From the NCBI GenBank assembly GCA_003249215.1, contig QKJR01000079.1, positions 110,134 to 174,133 of the forward strand: a DNA stretch of 64,000 bases. The letters are read 5' to 3'. A program made the position numbers and the translations under genes. The DNA comes from Rhodobacterales bacterium. GTDB lineage: Bacteria; Pseudomonadota; Alphaproteobacteria; Rhodobacterales; Rhodobacteraceae. Below the pieces are notes generated by a model. That model was not told where the DNA came from. It ran no database searches and worked only from the letters and a program-made list of their open reading frames with translations. Below, piece after piece: positions 44,446 to 52,690 of this stretch (positions are counted from its first letter, which is position 1; every line of letters starts with the position of its first letter).

Positions 44446-45459
44446 TTACTTGGCGTCCGCGCCGTTGCGAACGTCGCTCTCGTAGCGCTGCAGCAGACGG
44501 GCGCGGTTCTCGCCCGCCCATTTCGCATCATATTCGATCAGTTTCACATCGGCGGTCGAGATCTTCAGATCCGGGTTCACGAAGCCCTCGATCACCGACT
44601 CGCGGTGGGTCTTGCCGAGCGCCTTCTGCCCGGCATCGGTCAGCACCCAGTCGAGGAAAGCCTTGGCCGCCTCGGTCTGATCGGCCGGCGCATTGGCGAT
44701 CACCGCGGCCGAGTTCAGCTCGTAGCCCGTGCCCTCGACCGGGAAGGAGACCCCGATCGGGAAACCGCGCTCGATCGCCACTTCGAGCCCATGGGTGAAG
44801 GACATCGACAGCGCGACCTCCTTGGTCGCCACCATCTGCGCCAGCGCCCCGGCCGAGCGCGAATATTGCAGCACGTTGGCGTCGATCTTTTTCAGGAGGT
44901 CGAAGGCCTTGTCCTCGCCATAGATCTGCACCAGCGTCGCCAGCACCACCGAGGCGGTGCCCGACGAGGCCGGGTGGGTCAGCACGATCGCATCCTTGTA
45001 GGCCGGATCGGCGTAATCCTCCCAGCTTTGCGGCGGCGCCTTGCCGAGTTCCTCGAGATATTCGGGGCTGTAGAAGAAGGCGATCGGCGAGATCGCGATC
45101 GGGGTCCAGGTGGTGTCGGGGCTTTTCAGCCCGGGCTTGATCCGGTCCGCGCCGCTCGAGGCATGGGGGGCCAGAAGCCCCTCGCTCGCGCCCTGAATGA
45201 AGAGATCGGCCGTGCCCGCGAGCCAAAGGCCGGCCTGCGGATTGTCCTTCTCGGCGCGCACCCGGGCGAGCACCTCACCCGCCCCCATCCGCACGAAGGC
45301 CGAGCTGGTGCCGGTGTCGGCCTCGAAGGCCTTGAGCACCGAAGAGCAGTCATCTTCGGACATCGGGCAATAGACGTTGAGCCCCTGCGCCTGCGCCATC
45401 GGCGCGGCAAGGGGGCTGGCCAGAAATGCGCTGAAGATCATGGCATGCGATTTGTTCAT
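44446..45459 (-). CDS. Ferric/AfuA-type ABC importer substrate-binding protein
   Basis: A periplasmic receptor of 337 aa. Signal peptide ends AQAQG; it is followed by LNVYCPMSEDDCSSVLKAFEADTG. The family includes iron, 2-aminoethylphosphonate, thiamine and hexose-phosphate (AfuA) receptors. Conserved tyrosines for ferric iron are not obvious, while the operon brings a sugar-phosphate phosphatase and a phosphosugar-sensing RpiR regulator. A phosphorylated sugar or polyol is therefore the favoured ligand. Last call is inference. First gene of a five-gene operon. Confidence 0.82.
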   Translation of the reverse strand: MNKSHAMIFSAFLASPLAAPMAQAQGLNVYCPMSEDDCSSVLKAFEADTGTSSAFVRMGAGEVLARVRAEKDNPQAGLWLAGTADLFIQGASEGLLAPHASSGADRIKPGLKSPDTTWTPIAISPIAFFYSPEYLEELGKAPPQSWEDYADPAYKDAIVLTHPASSGTASVVLATLVQIYGEDKAFDLLKKIDANVLQYSRSAGALAQMVATKEVALSMSFTHGLEVAIERGFPIGVSFPVEGTGYELNSAAVIANAPADQTEAAKAFLDWVLTDAGQKALGKTHRESVIEGFVNPDLKISTADVKLIEYDAKWAGENRARLLQRYESDVRNGADAK

Positions 45460-45507
45460 TTCATCCTCGCTGTCGGCAGGCCGTTCTTTGGCCGGTTGTG
45501 AATTAAA

Positions 45508-45533
45508 ACTACAATTACAAAAATAATTGTAGT
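45508..45533. promoter_or_regulatory. AT-rich perfect palindrome, probable RpiR operator
   Basis: ACTACAATTA (45508-45517), CAAAAA, TAATTGTAGT (45524-45533), 49 bp before the binding-protein ATG. Strongly AT-rich in GC-rich surroundings, with TTTTAATT on the - strand side as a possible -10. Fits an operator overlapping the operon promoter. Confidence 0.65.
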
Positions 45534-45911
45534 GTCACTACCGAATCGCGAAAAATCGGAGCGCGACCGGCTTGCGGCCTGCAAGTGATCAAAATTCGGG
45601 CAAGAGGGGCGAGTTGGCGCGCCGGCACGAAGGGCGTGACGCGACAATCGGACGGCAAAGGTGCGAGGATTCGGGCGGGCGCTGTCGCGCGATGATCCGA
45701 ATTCAGGAGGAGCGGACGCGCGCTCCCGGTCGCCTTTTCAGGCGGAACTGCGGATGAAGCGGCGCCGGGGGCGTCTTCTCGGCGCCGAGGTGGGATGCGC
45801 GCGCCCCGTGCTGAGCGAGACGGGGCGCGCGCTCATGAACGGCGCGAGGGGCCGGGTGCGACACCGTTCCGGCCGGTGCGAGGTGTCGGCCGGCGCGTGG
45901 CGGTCACGCCG
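45534..45911. other. Intergenic stretch without recognisable gene
   Basis: Between the phosphosugar-type importer and the ring-catabolic block. Short open frames exist but their composition is Arg/Gly/Ser-rich shadow sequence, without ribosome-binding sites. No hairpin or repeat of note. Confidence 0.5.
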
Positions 45912-46688
45912 TCAGCGGTTCTGAAACCGGGGCGCGCGCTTCTCGGCAAAGGCGGTCATCCCTTCGCGCCGATCCTCGAGGGCGAAGGTTGCATAAAGCA
46001 GGCGCCGCTCGACATAGATCCCCTCGTTCAGATGGGTCTCGTGGGCCTGGTTCACCGCCTCCTTGGCCAGTTGCAGCACCGGGCGCGAGCGCGCGGCGAG
46101 CGCCTGGCCAAGCTCGAGCGCGGCGGCGACCTCGGTGCCGGCGGCGACCACGCGGCTGACGAGGCCGCGCGCCAGCGCCTCCTCGGCCTTCATCGTGCGC
46201 CCGCTCAGGATCATGTCCATCGCCACCGCCTTGCCGACGATCCGGGTCAGCCGCTGCGTGCCGCCGGCGCCCGGGATGACGCCGATCGCGGTTTCGGGCA
46301 GGGCGAAGCGCGCGGTATCGGCGGCGATGATGATGTCGCACATCAGCGCCAGCTCGCAGCCGCCGCCGATCGCATGGCCCGCGACGGCGGCAATGACCGG
46401 CTTGCGCACCCGCGCGATCCCTTCCCAGGTGGCGGTGATGAGCTGCTGCTCATAGACCTCGGCGAAGCTCTTGTCCTTGAGTTCCTTGATATCGGCGCCC
46501 GCAGCAAAGGCGCGCTCGGACCCGGTGATCACCAGCGCGCCGATTGCAGGATCGGCGTCGAAGGCGGCGGCGGCGGCCGAGATTTCGGCAGTGATCGCGC
46601 TGTTGAGCGCATTGAGCGCCTCGGGGCGGTTGAGACGGATCAGGCCGACTTGGCCTTCGGTCGAGACAAGGATGTTTTCATAGCTCAT
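45912..46688 (-). CDS. Enoyl-CoA hydratase, BadK-like (cyclohex-1-enecarboxyl-CoA hydratase candidate)
   Basis: A crotonase-fold hydratase of 258 aa. Oxyanion-hole motif AFAAGADIKEL, then GHAIGGGCELAL, catalytic Glu region [19 protein letters not shown]. Length and local pattern resemble BadK of Rhodopseudomonas palustris, but generic short-chain hydratases are close, so the assignment rests on context: it shares an operator box with acyl-CoA dehydrogenase, badH and badI. In that path it hydrates cyclohex-1-ene-1-carboxyl-CoA to the 2-hydroxy compound. Encoded 7 nt after the zinc-type dehydrogenase on the same strand. Confidence 0.78.
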   Translation of the reverse strand: MSYENILVSTEGQVGLIRLNRPEALNALNSAITAEISAAAAAFDADPAIGALVITGSERAFAAGADIKELKDKSFAEVYEQQLITATWEGIARVRKPVIAAVAGHAIGGGCELALMCDIIIAADTARFALPETAIGVIPGAGGTQRLTRIVGKAVAMDMILSGRTMKAEEALARGLVSRVVAAGTEVAAALELGQALAARSRPVLQLAKEAVNQAHETHLNEGIYVERRLLYATFALEDRREGMTAFAEKRAPRFQNR

Positions 46689-46695
46689 GGCGGCC

Positions 46696-47718
46696 TCAGG
46701 CGATGCGGATCAGGATCTTGCCCATGCGGGCGGGGTCTTCGAGGTGCTCGAAGGCGGCGGGCACCTCCTCGAGCGGAAAGGCGCGGTCGATCAGCGGCGT
46801 GAAACCGCCCGCCTCCCAGGCGCGCACGAGGCGGCGGAACTCCTCGACCGAGCCCATGGTCGAGCCGTGGATCGAGAGTTGCCGCACGAAGAGGCGCTGG
46901 ATATCGGCCGAGGGATGCGCGCCGGTGGTGGCGCCGCAGGTCACGAGATGTCCGCCGCGGGCGAGCGCGCGCAGGCTCGCGCCCCAGGTCTTCTCGCCCA
47001 CGTTGTCGACCACCAGATCGGCGCCTTCGCCGCCGGTCAGGCGCATCACGCTCTTGGCGACATCCTCGGCGCGGTAGTCGATCGCCTCGATCCCAAGCGC
47101 CCGGAAATGTGCGAGCTTCTCGGCGCCCGAGGTGGTGACGATTACCCGCGCGCCGGCCATGCGGGCCAGCTGCATCGCGGCATAGGACACGCCGCCGCCC
47201 GCGCCCTGGATCAGCACGACCGAGCCGGGCCCCGCGGGCGCCTTGCCGAAGACCATGCGCCAGGCGGTGAGATAGGCGACGCCGAGCACCGCGGCCTGAT
47301 CCATGTCGGCCTCGGGTGCGAGGCGCAGCAGTGACCGGGCGGGCAGGGCGAGCTCTTCGGCAAAGGTGCCGTGGCGATGCTCGCCGAGGATCTTGGCCGA
47401 ATGGCAGAGCGGCTGATCGCCGGCAAGGCAGGGCCGGCAGGCGCCGCAGAATTCGTAAGGGTAGAGGATGACCTTGTCACCCGGTGCGAGCCCCGCGCCC
47501 TCGGGGGCCTCGATCACCTCGCCCACGCCGTCGACCCCCATGATCAGGGGCAGCTCGTGGGTGATCCCCGCGCCGCTGTCGCGCATATAAAGATCGACGC
47601 GGTTGACCGAGGCGGCGCGCATCCGCACGCGCGCCCAACCGGGCGGCAGATCGGGGCGGGGCATCTCGCACAGGCTCACGCCGGCGCGGCCCCGCTGCTG
47701 CAGAGTGATGGCTTTCAT
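46696..47718 (-). CDS. Zinc-binding alcohol dehydrogenase/quinone-reductase-like
   Basis: A 340-aa medium-chain dehydrogenase. Structural zinc-type cluster CGACRPCLAGDQPLC. The first catalytic zinc ligand pattern is altered (ASVNRVDLYMRD in place of the CGTD-type motif), closer to quinone-reductase-like members. Cofactor site VLIQGAGGGVSYAAMQLARMAGA. ATG 47718 lies 19 bp from operator box 1, so it is the first gene of the badK-like unit. Its step in ring breakdown is unknown. Confidence 0.78.
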   Translation of the reverse strand: MKAITLQQRGRAGVSLCEMPRPDLPPGWARVRMRAASVNRVDLYMRDSGAGITHELPLIMGVDGVGEVIEAPEGAGLAPGDKVILYPYEFCGACRPCLAGDQPLCHSAKILGEHRHGTFAEELALPARSLLRLAPEADMDQAAVLGVAYLTAWRMVFGKAPAGPGSVVLIQGAGGGVSYAAMQLARMAGARVIVTTSGAEKLAHFRALGIEAIDYRAEDVAKSVMRLTGGEGADLVVDNVGEKTWGASLRALARGGHLVTCGATTGAHPSADIQRLFVRQLSIHGSTMGSVEEFRRLVRAWEAGGFTPLIDRAFPLEEVPAAFEHLEDPARMGKILIRIA

Positions 47719-47737
47719 GAAACGTCCTCCCTGCATT

Positions 47738-47760
47738 AAACGTAAATATATTGTCGTAAT
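47738..47760. promoter_or_regulatory. MarR (BadR-like) operator box 1
   Basis: Contains CGTAAATATATTG at 47741-47753, then TCGTAAT. Shared consensus with boxes 2 and 3: ACGTAAATATATTGNCRTAA, with an AATATATT palindromic core. It lies 20 bp before the dehydrogenase start on the - strand. Confidence 0.8.
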
Positions 47761-47845
47761 CTGGCAAGCTTTCTGTGCGCCGCGTCGCTGTAGCTTTGGT
47801 CACGGCTTGGCAACAACCCTGTTGCGCGGCGTGCGCAGGTTGATT

Positions 47846-47869
47846 ATACGTAAATATATTGCCATAAAT
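47846..47869. promoter_or_regulatory. MarR (BadR-like) operator box 2
   Basis: CGTAAATATATTG at 47849-47861 followed by CCATAAAT. A plausible promoter, TTGCGC (47822-47827), 17 bp, TATACG (47845-47850), runs into the box. The acyl-CoA dehydrogenase ATG is 13 bp downstream. Confidence 0.8.
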
Positions 47870-47882
47870 TTGGGAGGATGTG

Positions 47883-49049
47883 ATGGCGCTGGATTCCGAT
47901 ACGCTCGCTCAGCTTTGCGCAACTCTGCGCCGCTTCGTCGATGAGCAGTTGATCCCCGCTGAGGCCGAAGTGTCCGAGACCGATGCGATCCCCGAGCGAA
48001 TCGTGGCGCAGATGCGCGAGCTCGGCCTTTTCGGCCTGACCGCGCCCGAGGATTTCGGCGGGCTCGGCCTGACCATGGAAGAGGAGGTGATGGCGATCTT
48101 CGAGCTCGGCCGCGCGGCGCCGGCCTTCCGTTCGATGTTCGCCACCAATGTCGGCATCGGGATGCAGGGGATCGCGATCGACGGCACGCCCGAGCAGAAG
48201 GAGGAATACCTGCCGCGGCTCGCCTCGGGGGAGTTGATCGGCTCCTTCGCGCTGACCGAGCCCGATGTCGGCTCGGATGCCGGTTCGGTCAAGACGACGG
48301 CCCGGCGCGAGGGCGGCGACTATGTGATCAACGGCACCAAGCGCTTCATCACCAATGCGCCCCATGCCGGCCTCTTCACCGTGATGGCGCGCACCGATCC
48401 CGAGAAGAAGGGCGCCTCGGGCGTCTCGGCCTTCGCGGTCGAGCGCGGCACGCCCGGTCTCAGCCTCGGCAAGCCGGAAAAGAAGCTCGGCCAGCAGGGC
48501 GCGCATGTCTGCGACGTGATCTTCGAGGAGTGCCGGGTGCCGGCCTCGGCGCTGATCGGGGGTGTCGAGGGGCAGGGGTTCAAGACCGCGATGAAGGTGC
48601 TCGACAAGGGCCGGCTGCATATCGCGGCGGCCTGCGTGGGCCTGTCGGAACGGATCATTGACGACATGCTCGACTATGCTGTGCAGCGCAAGCAATTCGG
48701 CAAGGCATTGTCGGATTTTCAGCTCTTGCAGGGGATGTTCGCCGACAGCAAGGCCGATGCCTATGCCGCGCGCTGCATGGTTCTCGATGCGGCGCGCAAG
48801 CGCGATGCGGGGCAGGATGTGAGCGTCGAGGCCTCTTGTGCGAAGATGTTCGCCTCCGAGGCGGTGGGTCGGATCGCCGACCGCAACGTGCAGGTGCATG
48901 GCGGCAACGGCTATATCCGCGAGTATCGCGCTGAGCAGCTCTTCCGCGATGCTCGGCTGTTCCGGATCTATGAGGGCACGACCCAGATTCAGCAGATCAT
49001 CATCGCCAAGGCGCTTGTGGCCGAGGCTCGGGGCCGTGCGGGGCTCTGA
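47883..49049 (+). CDS. Acyl-CoA dehydrogenase (ring-catabolic cluster, 1)
   Basis: A 388-aa FAD flavoprotein. Substrate/FAD loops FALTEPDVGSDAGSV and FITNAPHAGLF. C-terminal VHGGNGYIREYRAEQLFRDARLFRIYEGTTQIQ keeps the normal YEGT motif with a Glu usual for short-chain dehydrogenases. Start ATG 47883 after GGGAGGA; GTG 47880 is in frame. Under operator box 2 as a single gene. Probable role: dehydrogenation of cyclohexanecarboxyl-CoA or pimeloyl-CoA; electrons pass to ETF and the ETF-QO at 62947. Confidence 0.85.
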   Translation: MALDSDTLAQLCATLRRFVDEQLIPAEAEVSETDAIPERIVAQMRELGLFGLTAPEDFGGLGLTMEEEVMAIFELGRAAPAFRSMFATNVGIGMQGIAIDGTPEQKEEYLPRLASGELIGSFALTEPDVGSDAGSVKTTARREGGDYVINGTKRFITNAPHAGLFTVMARTDPEKKGASGVSAFAVERGTPGLSLGKPEKKLGQQGAHVCDVIFEECRVPASALIGGVEGQGFKTAMKVLDKGRLHIAAACVGLSERIIDDMLDYAVQRKQFGKALSDFQLLQGMFADSKADAYAARCMVLDAARKRDAGQDVSVEASCAKMFASEAVGRIADRNVQVHGGNGYIREYRAEQLFRDARLFRIYEGTTQIQQIIIAKALVAEARGRAGL

Positions 49050-49068
49050 TCCGGATGCCCGGAAACCG

Positions 49069-49097
49069 AAAGCGGCGGATCACTCCGCCGCTTTTTT
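49069..49097 (+). terminator. Bidirectional terminator between acyl-CoA dehydrogenase and MarR genes
   Basis: AAAGCGGCGGA / TCCGCCGCTTT, loop TCAC, then TTT. It overlaps the MarR stop codon. Confidence 0.85.
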
Positions 49098-49589
49098 GTC
49101 TGCGTGAGCTTCGGGGTCCAGGTCTTTGAAGTTGCGCAACATCTTGTCGAGGTAATGGATCATGTGGATCCGATCCTCGGTCGAAAACCCGCGCAGCGCC
49201 GCGTCGTAGTAATCCGAGATCACCGGGCGCATGTTCTCGTCCCAGAGGCTGCGGCCCTTGGTCGTCAGCCGGATCAATCGAGAGCGGTTGTCGTTCTCGG
49301 CCACCGCGCGCTCGATATAATCCATCGCCTCGAGGCGGGTCAGCACCCCGGTCAGGTTCTGCCGGCTCACGAGCAGGAAGGCCGCGAGATCGCCCACCGC
49401 CACACCGCCCTCGAAGGCGGGCCGGGTGAGGGCGCCCAGAACCGCCCATTGTTGCGTGGTGATGTGATGATCGTCGAGCGCCCGGGTGCCTGTTTTGTGC
49501 AACATGTTGGTGCATTGATAGAGCCGAAAGAAGAGCCGGTTCGCCAATCGCGGCGCCAAATCCCTGCTCTTTTCAATCTTTTCGCTCAT
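49080..49589 (-). CDS. badR: MarR-family regulator, BadR-like
   Basis: A 169-aa MarR regulator. Helix-turn-helix at about 60-100 (VAVGDLAAFLLVSRQNLTGVLTRLEAMDYIERAVAENDNRSRLIRLTTKG in the protein, wing included). In R. palustris, BadR of the same family controls cyclohexanecarboxylate genes and responds to a ring CoA thioester. Here the gene is divergent from badH, with operator box 3 between them, so autoregulation and control of the whole cluster are expected. Symbol given on context plus family, not on sequence identity. Confidence 0.75.
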   Translation of the reverse strand: MSEKIEKSRDLAPRLANRLFFRLYQCTNMLHKTGTRALDDHHITTQQWAVLGALTRPAFEGGVAVGDLAAFLLVSRQNLTGVLTRLEAMDYIERAVAENDNRSRLIRLTTKGRSLWDENMRPVISDYYDAALRGFSTEDRIHMIHYLDKMLRNFKDLDPEAHADKKAAE

Positions 49590-49644
49590 GGCGGCAGTGT
49601 GGCCTCAGTCGGTGTCCGGGTCAAGCGATGCTGCGCCTGCGAAC

Positions 49645-49669
49645 AAACGTAAATATATTGACATAAATA
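49645..49669. promoter_or_regulatory. MarR (BadR-like) operator box 3
   Basis: CGTAAATATATTG at 49648-49660 followed by ACATAAAT. It overlaps a perfect -35, TTGACA (49658-49663), pointing toward badH, with a weak -10 (CAGGAT, 49681). It lies 55 bp before the MarR start on the - strand. Confidence 0.8.
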
Positions 49670-49799
49670 ACCGAGTCTTGCAGGATGCTGTCAGGGAGGC
49701 CGTCCAGAGCATGGATAAGGCGATTCGACGCGAAAATTGGGTTGAGGCCCATTTTCGCGACCGGATCCCTGCGGCCTGAAGCGATGGAAGGAGAGCATC

Positions 49800-50570
49800 T
49801 TGCGTGGGCTTAATGGGAAAGTAGTTGTCGTAACTGGCGGAGGCGGCGGGATCGGTTCCGCGACCTGCCTGCGGTTTGCGGAGGAGGGCGCGCGAGTCAT
49901 CGTCGCCGATATCAGCGCCGAGGCCGCGGCCAAGGTCGTCGAGGCGATCACCGGGCAGGGTGGTTCGGCCACGGCCATGATCGTCGATCTGACCGATTAC
50001 GACGCGACCGCGGCCGCCGTGGCCAAGGTCGAGGCCGAATTCGGGCCGATCGACATTTTGGTCAACAATGCGGGCTGGGACCTCTTCGTGCCCTTCCTGA
50101 AATCCGAGCCCGACTATTGGGCCAAGATCATCGACATCAACCTGCGCGCGGTGCTCAACATCACCAAACCCGTGCTCGCCTCGATGGTGGCGCGCGGCAC
50201 CGGCGGGCGCGTCGTCTCGATCGGGTCGGACGCGGGCCGCGGCGGCTCCTCGGGCGAGAGCGTCTATTCGGCCTGCAAGGCGGGCGTCATCGCCTTCATG
50301 AAGACGCTGGCGCGCGAGCATTCGCGCCACGGCATCACCTTCAACACGGTCTGCCCCGGCGTGACCGAGACCGGGATGCTCGAGAACTTCATGGAAGCCG
50401 CGGGCGACAAGGAGAAGCTGCGCGTGGCCTTTGCCAAGGCGGTGCCGATGGGGCGGCTGGGCCAGCCCGACGATCTGCCCGGCGCGATCCTCTTTCTGGC
50501 GAGCGACGACGCCGCCTTCATCACCGGCCAGACCATCTCGGTCTCGGGCGGTCTGACCATGCACGGCTGA
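49800..50570 (+). CDS. badH: 2-Hydroxycyclohexanecarboxyl-CoA dehydrogenase BadH
   Basis: A 256-aa short-chain dehydrogenase that oxidises 2-hydroxycyclohexane-1-carboxyl-CoA to the 2-keto thioester. NAD site TGGGGGIG, NNAGWD, catalytic SIGSDAG and YSACK. Blocks shared with R. palustris BadH as I know it: GGGGGIG.ATC.RFAEEGA, LVNNAGWD.F.PF, REH.RHGIT and the C-terminal FITGQ..SVSGGLTM.G. The start is a TTG at 49800 behind an excellent GGAAGGAGAG; no ATG fits. First gene of a 12-gene, 13-kb same-strand run to 62865. Confidence 0.88.
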   Translation: MRGLNGKVVVVTGGGGGIGSATCLRFAEEGARVIVADISAEAAAKVVEAITGQGGSATAMIVDLTDYDATAAAVAKVEAEFGPIDILVNNAGWDLFVPFLKSEPDYWAKIIDINLRAVLNITKPVLASMVARGTGGRVVSIGSDAGRGGSSGESVYSACKAGVIAFMKTLAREHSRHGITFNTVCPGVTETGMLENFMEAAGDKEKLRVAFAKAVPMGRLGQPDDLPGAILFLASDDAAFITGQTISVSGGLTMHG

Positions 50571-50579
50571 GGAAAGACA

Positions 50580-51362
50580 ATGACTTACGAAGACATCCTC
50601 TATGAGATCCGCGGCGGCGCGGCTTGGATCACGATCAACCGCCCCGACAAGTACAACGCTTTCCGCGGCCAGACCGTGGACGAGCTGATCCATGCCTTCC
50701 AGAAGGCCGGCTGGGATCGCAAGATTGGCGTGATCGTTCTGACCGGCGCGGGCGACAAGGCCTTCTGCACCGGGGGCGACCAGTCGGCGCATGACGGGCA
50801 ATATGACGGGCGCGGCGTGATCGGCCTGCCGATCGACGAGCTGCAATCGCTCATCCGCGACGTGCCGAAACCGGTGATCGCCCGGGTGAACGGCTTTGCC
50901 GTCGGCGGCGGCAACGTGCTCGCGACGATCTGCGATCTGACGATCGCGTCGGAAAAGGCGCAGTTCGGTCAGGTCGGGCCCAAGGTCGGCTCGGTCGATC
51001 CCGGCTTCGGCACCGCCTATCTGGCGCGCGTCGTGGGCGAGAAGCGCGCCCGCGAGATCTGGTATCTCAACAAGCGCTATACCGCGGCCGAGGCTCTGGC
51101 CTGGGGGCTCGCCAATGCCGTGGTGCCGCATGAGGAACTCGACGCCGAGGTCGACCGCTGGGTCGCGGAACTGATGGATCGCTCGCCGACCGCGCTGGCG
51201 CTCGCCAAGGTCAGCTTCAACGCCGACAGCGAGAATATCCGGGGCATTTCCGCCCTCGGGATGCGCGCGCTCAGCCTCTACTACGACACCGACGAGAGCA
51301 AGGAAGGCGGCGTCGCCTTCCGCGAGAAGCGCAAGCCGGATTTCCGCAAATTCGGCAAGTGA
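50580..51362 (+). CDS. badI: 2-Ketocyclohexanecarboxyl-CoA hydrolase BadI
   Basis: A ring-cleaving crotonase-fold enzyme of 260 aa that hydrolyses 2-ketocyclohexane-1-carboxyl-CoA to pimeloyl-CoA. Highly characteristic blocks: INRPDKYNAFRG, AFCTGGDQSAHDG, RDVPKPVIARV, GGGNVLATICDLTI, FGQVGPKVGSVDPG, ARVVGEKRAREIWY, LYYDTDES and EKRKP.FRK. These match BadI of R. palustris and separate it from MenB and ordinary hydratases. It starts 9 nt after the badH stop. Confidence 0.9.
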   Translation: MTYEDILYEIRGGAAWITINRPDKYNAFRGQTVDELIHAFQKAGWDRKIGVIVLTGAGDKAFCTGGDQSAHDGQYDGRGVIGLPIDELQSLIRDVPKPVIARVNGFAVGGGNVLATICDLTIASEKAQFGQVGPKVGSVDPGFGTAYLARVVGEKRAREIWYLNKRYTAAEALAWGLANAVVPHEELDAEVDRWVAELMDRSPTALALAKVSFNADSENIRGISALGMRALSLYYDTDESKEGGVAFREKRKPDFRKFGK

Positions 51363-51399
51363 CGCGCTGACACCATCAAGCAAAACTGGGGAGGGTTAC

Positions 51400-52635
51400 A
51401 TGCTTGAGACGAAACTCCGCCGCACTGCGGCACTTATGACAGCAACCTGGGCGCTGGCCGTTGGGGGACAGTCCTTCGCCCAGGAAGGCCCGGTCAAGGT
51501 CGGCTTTGCCGCCGATCTGACCGGCGCCTGCGCGGCGCTGGCCGAGGATGGCTTGAATGGCGCCAAACTCGCCGCGGCCGAGATCAATGCCGCGGGCGGC
51601 ATCCTTGGCCGGCCCGTGGAATTGATCGTGCGCGATACGATGACCAAGCCCGACGAGGGTGCCAAGGTCGCCCGCGCGCTGATCACCGACGAGAAGATCG
51701 ACGTGCTGACCGGCGTCTGTTCCTCGGCGGTGATGCTTGCCGAAAGCGCGGTCTCGGGCGAGTTGAAGGTGCCGTTCTATGCGGCCATCGGCTCGACCCA
51801 ACGCGCCAATATCGAGCTTTATCAGCCCTATTTCTGGCAGGTTCAGGCGAATGCGACGATGGAGGCCTATGCCGCCGCCGAATATGTCGCGAAGAAGCCC
51901 GAGTGGAAGAATATCTCGGCCTTGGGGTCGGATTACGAATGGGGACACACCTCGGTTGCGGCGTTCACCGAGCGGCTGAAAACCCTGCGGCCGGATATCG
52001 AATTCGCCGAGCCGATCTATGCCAAGGTCGGCGAGACCGCGATGGCGCCCTATATCACCGCCACGCTTGCGCAATCGCCCGATGCGGTCTTCGCACCGCT
52101 CTTCGGACCCTCGCTTGGCGCGGTGCTGAAACAGGGGCCGGGCTTTGGCTTCTTTCAGCGCACCAATCTGGTGACGCTGATGACCGTCGACACGCTGCAA
52201 TCGCAGGGCGCGGCGATGCCGAAAGACAATGTCTACGGCATCTCGCGCGCACCGTTCTTCGCGCTTGAGCAGACGCCTGCGGTTACCGGCTTCGTCGATG
52301 CCTATCGCACCGAGTTCAAGGAATATCCGACCGACTGGGCGATCAGCGCCTATGACGGGTTGAAGTTCTACGCCGCGGCGGCGGACAAGGCGGGCTCGGT
52401 CGACCCCGAGGCGATCATGACCGCGGTGGGCGAGGTAACCTATGACGGGCTGCGCGAGGCGGGGCTCAAGGTGCGCGCGCTCGACGGGCAGATGAACGCG
52501 CCGGTCTATGTCGGCAAGGCCACCAAGGTCGAGGGCTATGATTTTCCGATCCTGACCGAGGTCGAGAAATTCGAGGGCGCGCCGCTGATGCCTTCGGAAG
52601 ACTTCATCCTCGAGGCGCGCAAAGCCGCCAAGTGA
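51400..52635 (+). CDS. ABC importer substrate-binding protein (HAAT family)
   Basis: A periplasmic receptor of 411 aa, leucine-binding-protein fold (Peripla_BP_6). Signal peptide (about 1-27, ending SFAQE). Pattern VKVGFAADLTGACAALAEDGLNGAKLAAAEINAAGGILGR. First of five transporter genes inside the bad-type operon. By position it should bind cyclohexanecarboxylate or a related alicyclic or aromatic acid rather than amino acids (inference). A hairpin follows the gene, probably favouring higher expression of this subunit. Confidence 0.83.
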   Translation: MLETKLRRTAALMTATWALAVGGQSFAQEGPVKVGFAADLTGACAALAEDGLNGAKLAAAEINAAGGILGRPVELIVRDTMTKPDEGAKVARALITDEKIDVLTGVCSSAVMLAESAVSGELKVPFYAAIGSTQRANIELYQPYFWQVQANATMEAYAAAEYVAKKPEWKNISALGSDYEWGHTSVAAFTERLKTLRPDIEFAEPIYAKVGETAMAPYITATLAQSPDAVFAPLFGPSLGAVLKQGPGFGFFQRTNLVTLMTVDTLQSQGAAMPKDNVYGISRAPFFALEQTPAVTGFVDAYRTEFKEYPTDWAISAYDGLKFYAAAADKAGSVDPEAIMTAVGEVTYDGLREAGLKVRALDGQMNAPVYVGKATKVEGYDFPILTEVEKFEGAPLMPSEDFILEARKAAK

Positions 52636-52642
52636 TCCGACA

Positions 52643-52669
52643 GGCCCCGGCGCAAGCCGTGCCGGGGCC
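52643..52669 (+). other. Hairpin between binding-protein and permease genes
   Basis: GGCCCCGGC / GCCGGGGCC, 9-bp stem, 9-nt loop, no T run. Likely a 3'-end stabiliser or partial terminator after the receptor gene. Confidence 0.55.
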
Positions 52670-52690
52670 GCGTTTCCTGGGAGAATTCGG

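Noticed and set aside
44446..45459. Annotation of the importer as an iron transporter
   Set aside because: Family membership alone allows it, but the operon contains a phosphatase and a phosphosugar-type regulator and no iron-box-like site was seen.
45572..45924. Small + strand open frames between importer and badK-like gene
   Set aside because: No ribosome-binding site, Arg/Ser/Gly-rich translation, and no recognisable family.
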